Of a stretch of DNA of 13,290 nt, positions 6,321-12,581 are shown in pieces (positions within the stretch are counted from its first letter, which is position 1; every line of letters starts with the position of its first letter). The notes below the pieces were generated by a model. That model saw only the letters and a program-made list of their open reading frames with translations. It did no database searches and was not told the DNA's origin. Source of the stretch: an uncultured Succinivibrio sp. (GTDB lineage Bacteria > Pseudomonadota > Gammaproteobacteria > Enterobacterales > Succinivibrionaceae); the NCBI GenBank assembly GCA_900754255.1, contig CAAECI010000107.1, positions 1 through 13,290 of the forward strand, in the 5' to 3' direction. The position numbers and the translations under genes are program-made.

Positions 6321-8243
6321 ATGGAAAAGAATACTAGTGCAGGATCCGTATACGACGGATCATCGATTGAGGTCTTAAAAGGCCTGGAGCCGGTGCGTCT
6401 GCGCCCCGGCATGTATACCGATACTCAAAACCCCAACCATCTCGGCATGGAGGTTGTTGATAACAGCGTCGATGAGGCTGTGGCCGGATTTGCCAACCAC
6501 ATAGAAGTAACGCTGTACGCAGACGGTTCGCTCGAGGTTAGTGACAACGGTCGCGGTATGCCCGTTGAAATTCATCCAGTGGAGGGGGTACCCGCCATCG
6601 AGCTTATTCTTTCAAGACTGCATGCAGGCGGTAAATTCAACGATAAAAATTATAAATTCTCAGGCGGTCTGCACGGTGTTGGCGTAAGTGTAGTCAACGC
6701 ACTATCCGATCAAATGATAGTCACCGTCAAGCGTGACGGGAAGGTTTATGAAATAGCCTATGCACACGGCGAAAAAACCGCAGATCTTAAGGTGGTCGGT
6801 ACCTGTGCCAAATCCCAAAGCGGTACTACGGTGCATTTTTGGCCAGAGGCCAAGTATTTTGACAGTAAGGATTTCGACATCAAGGCATTAAAGCATTTGC
6901 TACGTGCCAAGGCCGTGCTTTGTCCCAATCTTTCGGTTACCTTCAACAACGAAAACGATCAAAGCTCCGAAAGCTGGGCCTATTCCGGACCGCTTAAGGA
7001 TTATCTGACTGCGTGGAACGGCGAAGTTATTACGATCCCGCAGGAGCCCTTTGCCGATCATGTCAAGCAGGACGATTGGAGCTTTGAATGGGCCGTATGC
7101 TGGAATGTCGAGGGAACACAAAGGCTGAACGAGTCCTTCGTAAATCTCATTCCCACCGTTGAAGGCGGTACCCATGTCAACGGCTTTCGTTCCGGACTCA
7201 CCTTGGCCGTACGCGAGTTTTGCGAATTACACAACCTGTTGCCACGCGGGCTTAAGATCACTCCTGATGACGTATGGCAGCATTGTTCCTTCGTGATCTC
7301 TCTTATGATGCGAGATCCCCAGTTTGCAGGCCAAACTAAAGAAAAGCTTTCCTCAAGACAGGTGGCTTCAATGCTGGAGGCCGTGATCCGTGATCGCTTT
7401 GCCATCTATCTGTCATCGAACGTGGACAGCGGAAAGAGCATAGCCGGGCTCATCATCGATGCAGCCCGCGTACGGGAGCAGTCGGCAGCGCAGGTTACGC
7501 GTAAGAAAATATCACGCGGTCCCAAGCTTCCCGGTAAGCTTGTGGACTGTACCTCAACCGATCCTTCTCGCGGTGAGCTTTTCATCGTGGAGGGTAACTC
7601 CGCAGGGGGCAATGCGCGACAGGGGCGCGATTCATCCTTTCAGGCGATCCTGCCCTTGCGCGGTAAGATCCTAAATACCTGGGAGGTTTCGGGATCAACC
7701 GCTTTAAGCTCCGAGGAGATACGTGCCATTTCCGTGTCCATAGGACTTGAGCCCGACAGCGGAAGTCTTGACGGGTTACGTTATTCCAAGATCTGTATCC
7801 TTGCCGATGCCGACTCGGACGGATTGCATATAGGCACTCTCCTGTGCGCTCTTTTCGTCAAGCATTTTCCGCGTCTTGTTCGTGAGGGACATGTGTATGT
7901 AGCCTGTCCTCCTTTGTATCGCATCAAATACGGTACGAAGCTGAAGGAATATGCCATGGATGATGATGATCTTGAGGCCAAGCGTCGCCTTTATGCCCGT
8001 AAGGGAATAAATCCGGAAAAGCTTGAGGTAAGCCGCTTTAAGGGCTTGGGCGAGATGAAATGGCAGGAATTGCGCGAGACGACCTTAAATCCAGATTCCC
8101 GCAAGCTAATACAGCTGACCTTAGATGCCGAATCCTCGGATGAGACCATAGGCCTTATGGATATGCTGCTGTCGAAGAAAAGGGCGGCGGATCGCAGGGC
8201 TTGGCTTGAGGAGAACGGAAATCAGGCAGAGTATTTGGACTGA
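6321..8243 (+). CDS. parE: DNA topoisomerase IV subunit B (640 aa)
   Basis: The ATPase subunit of topoisomerase IV, which with ParC unlinks daughter chromosomes. The N-terminal GHKL ATPase has catalytic E52 in DNSVDEA, DNGRGMP (75-81) and GGLHGVGVSVVNA. The transducer region carries QGGTHVNG-like EGGTHVNGFRSG and FAGQTKEKLSSRQV. The TOPRIM domain has VEGNSAGG (423-430), PLRGKILNTWEV and ILADADSDG (D496, D498, D500). RFKGLGEMKWQELRETTLNP closes the protein. At 640 aa without the GyrB insert it is ParE (E. coli 630 aa), not GyrB. I chose ATG 6321 because MEKNTSAG leads directly into the conserved ATPase; a TTG at 6282 would add 13 residues. No ribosome binding site is evident. The TOPRIM Asp after EG is Asn426 here. 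The gene converges with flhB, 3 bp apart. Confidence 0.95.
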   Translation: MEKNTSAGSVYDGSSIEVLKGLEPVRLRPGMYTDTQNPNHLGMEVVDNSVDEAVAGFANHIEVTLYADGSLEVSDNGRGMPVEIHPVEGVPAIELILSRLHAGGKFNDKNYKFSGGLHGVGVSVVNALSDQMIVTVKRDGKVYEIAYAHGEKTADLKVVGTCAKSQSGTTVHFWPEAKYFDSKDFDIKALKHLLRAKAVLCPNLSVTFNNENDQSSESWAYSGPLKDYLTAWNGEVITIPQEPFADHVKQDDWSFEWAVCWNVEGTQRLNESFVNLIPTVEGGTHVNGFRSGLTLAVREFCELHNLLPRGLKITPDDVWQHCSFVISLMMRDPQFAGQTKEKLSSRQVASMLEAVIRDRFAIYLSSNVDSGKSIAGLIIDAARVREQSAAQVTRKKISRGPKLPGKLVDCTSTDPSRGELFIVEGNSAGGNARQGRDSSFQAILPLRGKILNTWEVSGSTALSSEEIRAISVSIGLEPDSGSLDGLRYSKICILADADSDGLHIGTLLCALFVKHFPRLVREGHVYVACPPLYRIKYGTKLKEYAMDDDDLEAKRRLYARKGINPEKLEVSRFKGLGEMKWQELRETTLNPDSRKLIQLTLDAESSDETIGLMDMLLSKKRAADRRAWLEENGNQAEYLD

Positions 8244-8246
8244 TTT

Positions 8247-9374
8247 TTAGAATCTCAGCTCATCGGGGATGGGCAGATCGTTTTGCAGATCGCGCGGTTT
8301 GACGCGGCTTTTACCTTCCTTGAAGGCCTTCATGCCCATAACCCAAGCTAAAACCTGCGCTACGGCTTTAAACAGCCCGCGCGGGATCTCGTGATCAAGC
8401 TCGGTAGTGTAGTACAGAGAACGGGCCAAGGGTGGCAAAGGGATCACCGGCACGTCGGTTTCGCGGGCAATATGCTTTATGATCTCAGCAATATCGTCAA
8501 CTCCCTTGGCCGTAACCACCGGTGCCAATTTACCCTCCGGCTCGTATTTTATAGCTACGGCATAATGCGTAGGGTTGGTTACCACTACATCTGCCTTGGG
8601 CACGTTCTCCATCATGCGTCGTGATGCCATCTGATATTGCTTTTGACGTATTTTGTTCTTAAGCTGAGGGTTTCCCTCCTGCTCCTTAAACTCATCCTTA
8701 ATTTCCTGTTTGGTCATACGCAACTGACGGATGTAATTCCATTTTTGGAAGGGAATGTCGATCATGACAATTGGGATCATGGAACATACTATGATGAGCA
8801 TGTAGTGGAACAAAAGAGAGATGGCCGTGCGTATGCCCTCCATAGGATTTATATAGGAGAGCTTCATAATGGAGCTTGCGGCTCCGGAGAGCACGAAATA
8901 ACAGAAGGCGCCGATAAAGGCTACCTTGGCTATACCTTTTACAAGCTCAATCAATGAATTAAGCGAGACTATACGTTTTATTCCCGAAAGAGGATTGAGC
9001 TTTGAGAATTTAGGGGTAGCCCCTTGGGCGGAAAAATTAAAGCCGCCTATGAGGGTGTTCCCGATGAGTGCGCAGACGGTAACTATGAGCGCCAGGGCTA
9101 TGACCGGAACGGCAATGGCTCCCAGATCCTGCTTGAAAATGCGTCCCATTTCATCGGGAGTGAAAAGCTGATCGCGGGTAAGCTGAAAGCTGTTGATCAT
9201 AATGCTTCTCATGCCCGAGCCCAGCAGTGAGGATACTCCCCAAAGTGAGAGCACGCCTGAAAGCAACACAAACAGCGTACCGGCCTCGCGTGAGCGCGGT
9301 AGCTGTCCGCGTTTTCGTGCGTCGGAGAGTTTTTTCTCTGTCGGTTGTTCTGTTTTCTCGCCGTCGTCTGCCAT
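8247..9374 (-). CDS. flhB: Flagellar type III export protein FlhB (375 aa)
   Basis: An inner-membrane component of the flagellar export gate that switches substrate specificity from rod/hook to filament proteins after self-cleavage. The N-terminus (EKTEQPTEKKLSDARKRGQ) is the family signature. Four hydrophobic segments lie at about 31-53, 85-110, 145-168 and 186-207. The cytoplasmic domain carries the autocleavage motif N267-P268-T269-H270 (VVTNPTHYAVAI), then the conserved PVIPLPPLARSLY and the C-terminal GLFKAVAQVLAWV. The length of 375 aa is close to E. coli and Salmonella (about 382). The ATG follows AAGAGGA, which overlaps the stop codon of the preceding gene 19 bp away, so translation is likely coupled. 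fliR and flhA, the usual neighbours, are absent, so the gene is displaced from a flagellar cluster, at least within this window. Confidence 0.93.
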   Translation of the reverse strand: MADDGEKTEQPTEKKLSDARKRGQLPRSREAGTLFVLLSGVLSLWGVSSLLGSGMRSIMINSFQLTRDQLFTPDEMGRIFKQDLGAIAVPVIALALIVTVCALIGNTLIGGFNFSAQGATPKFSKLNPLSGIKRIVSLNSLIELVKGIAKVAFIGAFCYFVLSGAASSIMKLSYINPMEGIRTAISLLFHYMLIIVCSMIPIVMIDIPFQKWNYIRQLRMTKQEIKDEFKEQEGNPQLKNKIRQKQYQMASRRMMENVPKADVVVTNPTHYAVAIKYEPEGKLAPVVTAKGVDDIAEIIKHIARETDVPVIPLPPLARSLYYTTELDHEIPRGLFKAVAQVLAWVMGMKAFKEGKSRVKPRDLQNDLPIPDELRF

Positions 9375-9393
9375 ATGCTTTGATCAGATCCTC

Positions 9394-10041
9394 TTACAAT
9401 CTGCTCTTAAGATATGCCGCAGCCTCAGGACCTGCATATTTTTCAAGGTGTTCGGCCAGCTCTTTAAAAAATTCCGCATCGAAGCCCTGTTCCTCGGCTC
9501 TTTGCAACAAAAGATCCAGCAGCGGTCCCTCGTTTCCTTTTATGCACAAGGAGGTTACGGCGGCTATGACGGACAGCTCCGCATTTTTTGTGCAAAGAGC
9601 ATGAGATAGTATTGCCGAATAATTTTGCGCAAAGGAAGGAGAGTAAGCATTAAGAGCGCTCTCCTGCACGTATGTCTGCAAGGAAGTCGTACATTTTTTA
9701 TCGAATGTTTGACTGTCACTCGTAGCGTATACATCCTGCTTGCCGCGCACCCTGCGTTCGGTGGCGACCGTGTCCAAAACCTCATAGGCGGTGAGCACTT
9801 GCGTCATGTCGGAGCATACTGAGGCCGCCTGTAACACGGAGCCTATCTGTCCAATGCTCATGTTTTGGTCCAACGCATTGCTTATGATCCCGCGTAGATC
9901 GTTAAAGTTTCCTTTACATACGCTTGCGGCAATATCGCCTGCATGCAAGGCTTTTTCCTGATCATGGCTTAAAGCATAAGTCGGGGATGTCAGCATAATG
10001 CCGGTACATATGGTCAGTATTGCGGTCTTTAAATTTTTCAT
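9394..10041 (-). CDS. Secreted protein resembling a two-domain carboxymuconolactone decarboxylase (215 aa)
   Basis: A signal peptide is visible: charged MKNLK, a hydrophobic core, and probable cleavage after TYA (A23). The mature part resembles, by eye, two-domain proteins of the carboxymuconolactone decarboxylase/AhpD group. NFNDLRGIISNALDQNMSIG with QIGSVLQAASVC parallels the usual KGDLDKLK...ALDAGLTVNEIKEVL and QLYAYCGFPRSLNAL, keeping the Cys as C76. TERRVRGKQDV parallels EERKAKGIKDV. NAELSVIAAVTSL parallels the second-domain RELATIAALAAL. The usual GFPRSLNAL is not conserved, and C42, C117, C150 and C166 are further cysteines that could form disulfides if exported. A redox or peroxide-linked role would fit the family, but function is unproven. 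The start follows AGGAAA. The gene ends 19 bp before flhB and probably shares its mRNA. Confidence 0.6.
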   Translation of the reverse strand: MKNLKTAILTICTGIMLTSPTYALSHDQEKALHAGDIAASVCKGNFNDLRGIISNALDQNMSIGQIGSVLQAASVCSDMTQVLTAYEVLDTVATERRVRGKQDVYATSDSQTFDKKCTTSLQTYVQESALNAYSPSFAQNYSAILSHALCTKNAELSVIAAVTSLCIKGNEGPLLDLLLQRAEEQGFDAEFFKELAEHLEKYAGPEAAAYLKSRL

Positions 10042-10141
10042 TTTGTATTTCCTACGCTAAACACAGATCTGAAATCAAAAAAGGAATACCGTTTTCCATG
10101 ACGTTCATATATCAAATAAATGCGTACTCAGGCAAGCTCTC

Positions 10142-10983
10142 TCAAAGAGACGGAATAGCATTGTTCATATGGTATTTTTGCAACGTTTCCTTGATAAATC
10201 CGTCTTTAATCATAGTGTTAAGCGCATCCTGCATGGCATATCCCAAGGCATGATCTCCGGCCTTGAAAAAGGCTACTCCGATTTTTACCTGCAGAAGCGG
10301 CTCGTCAATAAATACGAGATCACGTCTTTCTCGTGCAAGTGCTGCAAGTATGGCCTCATGAGCTGCCACGGCATCGCAGCCGTTTTGTAAAAAGGCGCTG
10401 AAGGCTTCTTCCGTAGAGGAAAAGGACAGTAGCTCTTTGAGGTGCGGCGTAGGCTTGGAAACTTCGTTTTCCATATTTGAGAAAAATAAATCGGGCTTAG
10501 TGGTATTTTGTACGCACAGCGTTTTACCGTTTAGATCGGACAAATTTTTTATGTTCCCGTCTTTCTTTACCATGATCTTTTGATCGCTCAAAATATACGG
10601 TCCGACCCAAAAATAGTCCTGCATGCGGCCGTCCATGGAAAAACAATTCATAATTGCATCAACACTTCCGTCTGCCAAAAGCTTTTTCTTGTCCGCCCAA
10701 TTGATAAGCTTGAAATCAAAAGTGTACCCCATGCGACGACAGGCTTCGGCCGCTACATCGTAGTCAAAGCCGGTTAATTGACCGTCGGGTCCGAAATATA
10801 AAAACGGCGGATAAATCTCGGCTCCGAACAGGATAAGCTCTTTTTCCTGATCACGGCCGGTTTTTTGGCGTCGGTTTCGTCCGAGCAGGCACTGAGATTT
10901 AGTATTACCGAAGCGCATAAAAGAACAAGGGTAACAATTTTGTTTAAGGAAGCGTATGCACGTGAAATATTCTTAAAAATCAT
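10142..10983 (-). pseudogene. Family 3 solute-binding lipoprotein, frameshifted
   Basis: A periplasmic substrate-binding protein of the SBP_bac_3 (amino-acid/polar) type. The frame starting at ATG 10983 encodes a lipoprotein signal (KIVTLVLLCASVILNLSAC, lipobox LSAC), then runs out of family likeness after SDETDAKKPA. The body is in another frame: ELILFGAEIYPPFLYFGPDG, LTGFDYDVAAEACRRMGY, DAIMNCFSMDGRMQDYFWVG, LNGKTLCVQNTTKPD and the C-terminal IKDGFIKETLQKYHMN. The frames differ by one base, and one extra A in the A6 run (T at 10861-10866 on the plus strand) would join them into a 280-aa lipoprotein of normal length. The body frame alone could start near 10918 but would have no export signal. 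No ABC permease or ATPase gene is nearby, so it is an orphan. A sequence error is as likely as a true pseudogene. Confidence 0.75.
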
Positions 10984-11287
10984 GACAATACGTAAGAAAA
11001 AACTTTGATAACGGCGTTAGTTTTTATCTCCGGCATCTGCATTGAATGTTAGCGAGCCAGGAGTAGGTCTGATATATAGTATGTGTACATATTAGCATTT
11101 GTACTTAGTTAATTTGCGTTTTTGAAAAAGCTACAGCTATGATGCGATATGATGGTTTTGTGGCTTTAAAATTTCAATTCCAGTTCCTGCGTATGCGATA
11201 CAGAGCCGAAGGCCGCAAAACGCTAAAAATTTACGCTTTCGATAAATTTGCGTATTGATCTTTCGGATGCGCACTATTTTCTTTAAT

Positions 11288-11318
11288 ATATACGATAGTT
11301 TCTGACGCAATCGTATAT
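11288..11318. repeat. 9-bp perfect inverted repeat
   Basis: ATATACGAT (11288-11296) and ATCGTATAT (11310-11318) form a perfect inverted repeat with a 13-nt spacer. It is the first of three dyads spread over about 120 bp ahead of rep. Its role is unknown. Confidence 0.6.
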
Positions 11319-11341
11319 GCGAGGCCATTCCTCCGACCAAC

Positions 11342-11358
11342 GCCCTACGCAGTAGGGC
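11342..11358. repeat. Tight hairpin, 7-bp stem and 3-nt loop
   Basis: GCCCTAC (11342-11348) and GTAGGGC (11352-11358) form a perfect 7-bp stem around GCA. There is no T-run on either side, so it does not look like a terminator. A similar tight hairpin follows about 30 bp downstream. Confidence 0.65.
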
Positions 11359-11388
11359 CCAAACGAATCAGACAGAACTTCATTAAAC

Positions 11389-11405
11389 CGACAGCTTTGC
11401 TGTCG
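11389..11405. repeat. Tight hairpin, 7-bp stem and 3-nt loop
   Basis: CGACAGC (11389-11395) and GCTGTCG (11399-11405) form a perfect 7-bp stem around TTT. With the hairpin at 11342-11358 it makes a pair of equal geometry upstream of the candidate origin. It is followed by CAAAAG rather than a T-run, so termination is unlikely. Confidence 0.65.
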
Positions 11406-11434
11406 CAAAAGCTAGCAGTACAGATCGTGTTGTT

Positions 11435-11440
11435 TATAAA
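11435..11440 (+). promoter_or_regulatory. Candidate -10 box for rep
   Basis: TATAAA (11435-11440) matches the -10 consensus at 5 of 6 positions and sits 42 bp ahead of the rep ATG. No convincing -35 is visible. Transcription would start about 11447, close to the TCTTGATA motif and palindrome, so Rep binding there could repress its own gene. Confidence 0.3.
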
Positions 11441-11450
11441 GACCTCCTTT

Positions 11451-11469
11451 TCTTGATACTTAATTAAGT
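11451..11469 (+). other. Candidate double-strand origin nick site with palindrome
   Basis: TCTTGATA (11451-11458) matches, as I recall it, the core nick sequence of pC194/pUB110-family rolling-circle plasmids, where cleavage falls in CTTG/ATA. It overlaps by one base a perfect 12-bp palindrome, ACTTAATTAAGT (11458-11469). The site is 24 bp upstream of a Rep gene of just that family and downstream of two tight hairpins. The motif is only 8 bp, so the call depends on this context. Confidence 0.45.
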
Positions 11470-11482
11470 TATTGGAGTATAA

Positions 11483-12384
11483 ATGTCTGATTTAAAGTAT
11501 GTCGATCGTAAAGCCATGGGTCTTGCCAATTCTTGTCGTTTGGTTAAATTCTTATCTGAACGGAGGGCTTTTTCGGTCAAGCATTGCGGTGATTTTCTGC
11601 TCTTTGATGTTTACAGAAATCTGAATGATCCCGATCTGACCAAGCGCATTTTATCGGGAGGGATGTTTTGTCATTATCGTTTCTGTATCCTTTGCTCCTA
11701 CAGAAAATGTCGTAAGCTTCAGCACGAGATCCTTTCCGCCATCAACCATTTTGAACAGGATCCCGCCTGTCGATTCTCTTATTTGTTTCTGACTCTTACC
11801 GTTCCTAATTGCGCTATGGCCGATCTCAGAGAGGTAGCCTCGAGGATGAGCTACGCATTCTCAAAAATGACAAAGGTCAAAATTTGGAGGCTTGCCGTCA
11901 AGGGCTATGTGAGATCAATCGAATTTATAGGAGATCATACCGAGAACGGGATGGCGCATCCGCATTTTCACGTGCTTTTGGCAGTGGACAGCAGTTATTT
12001 TCACTCCGCCGAGTATATTTCTTTTGAGCAGTGGCGTGCGCTCTGGTCAAATGCTTACGGAGTTGACAATCTCATAGTCCGAATTGAAAAATAAGAACTA
12101 AGTACCTTCCCAACGGTGAAAAACTCCCTGCTAAAATCGCCGCCGTATCCGAATGTCTTAAGTACTCGATGGATCTTACCGATCTTAAGAAGCTGAGCTC
12201 CGATGATTTAAAGCATCTTATGGAGCAATCCCGCGGTATTAAGCAGTGTAATCGCGGCGGTATTTTTCAAAATATCTTTAACGATCCCGTGGATCTTTGT
12301 GAATGGGAATTGGTAACTCAAGAGGGCTTCCGCTGGCTCAACAATAAGTATTGTCCTCTCAATACGGATGAGGCTTGTGAGTAA
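11483..12384 (+). pseudogene. rep: Rolling-circle replication initiator (Rep_1 family), frameshifted
   Basis: A HUH endonuclease of the pC194/pUB110 type that nicks the origin and starts rolling-circle replication. The first frame (11483-12094, 203 aa) has four cysteines (C63, C68, C71, C76) of a zinc-finger-like cluster, FLTLTVPN (102-109), YVRSIEF and the HUH motif H161-F-H163 (AHPHFHVLL), then EYISFEQWRALW. It stops at TAA 12092. The family's tail continues in another frame: KYLPNGEKLPAKIA, then SECLKYSMDLTDL up to TAA 12382. E and Y in ECLKY keep the spacing of the catalytic E210/Y214 of pC194 Rep. One extra A in the A5 run at 12087-12091 would join both frames into a 300-aa protein with E224 and Y228. 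GGAG (11474-11477) precedes the ATG. Inactivation, a sequence error or slippage on AAA before the stop are all possible. Confidence 0.82.
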
Positions 12385-12405
12385 TTTATCCCGGATTAAT
12401 TTTTT
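12383..12405 (+). terminator. Possible terminator at the end of rep
   Basis: AATT-T-ATC (12383-12390) and GAT-T-AATT (12394-12401) form a seven-pair stem with one T-T mismatch and a 3-nt loop, running into T at 12400-12405. The stem is AT-rich and overlaps the rep stop codon. A second inverted repeat surrounds it: TTGTGAGT (12375-12382) and ACTCACAA (12418-12425). Together they could end rep transcription, or mark the right side of the rep unit. Confidence 0.4.
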
Positions 12406-12485
12406 CTTTGTAGGATCACTCACAAAATTATCGTTAATACAGTCAAAATTCAGCATTTAGCAGGAAATTATTAACTTGTTTTGGC

Positions 12486-12491
12486 TATAAT
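12486..12491 (+). promoter_or_regulatory. -10 box (perfect TATAAT) for the phosphorylase gene
   Basis: TATAAT at 12486-12491 is a perfect -10 hexamer. The 17-bp-upstream position (12463-12468) reads GGAAAT, so the -35 is poor and an activator may be needed. The predicted start near 12498 gives a leader of about 84 nt. The leader has GGA triplets at 12512, 12530 and 12541 and a fourth within the ribosome binding site (12569-12571). Confidence 0.5.
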
Positions 12492-12581
12492 CATTAAATT
12501 TAACCTTGTATGGATAAATTATAGAGAACGGAAATATAGTGGATTTTGTGTCCATCAAATTCTTTGAGGGAAATATTGCCA

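Larger units (their letters stand above)
10984..11482. other. Gene-free stretch upstream of rep, rich in inverted repeats
   Basis: No supported gene lies in these 499 bp; the only longer frame (11137-11340, minus) has no family likeness and no ATG start. The right half is unusually structured: a 9-bp inverted repeat at 11288-11318, a 7-bp stem with a 3-nt loop at 11342-11358, another at 11389-11405, and a 12-bp palindrome at 11458-11469. The left half must hold the promoter of the solute-binding lipoprotein gene, but I see no clear hexamers. The structured part fits the origin region of a rolling-circle replicon. Confidence 0.5.

Noticed and set aside
9193..9609. Long plus-strand frames opposite flhB and the CMD-like gene
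   Set aside because: They are antisense shadows of two well-supported genes, with no family features.
10083..10097. Possible terminator between the solute-binding lipoprotein and CMD-like genes (GGAA/TTCC with six T on the minus strand)
   Set aside because: The stem is only 4 bp with a 7-nt loop, too weak to call.
11137..11340. 67-codon minus-strand frame in the gap upstream of rep
   Set aside because: It begins with a TTG, has no visible ribosome binding site, and its basic, low-information translation crosses the inverted repeats. Likely chance.
11483..12384. RAYT/IS200-type transposase reading of the HUH gene
   Set aside because: The HxH motif alone could suggest it, but the cysteine cluster, FLTLTVPN and ECLKY Glu/Tyr pair fit Rep_1 plasmid initiators. 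No REP-type palindromes flank the gene.
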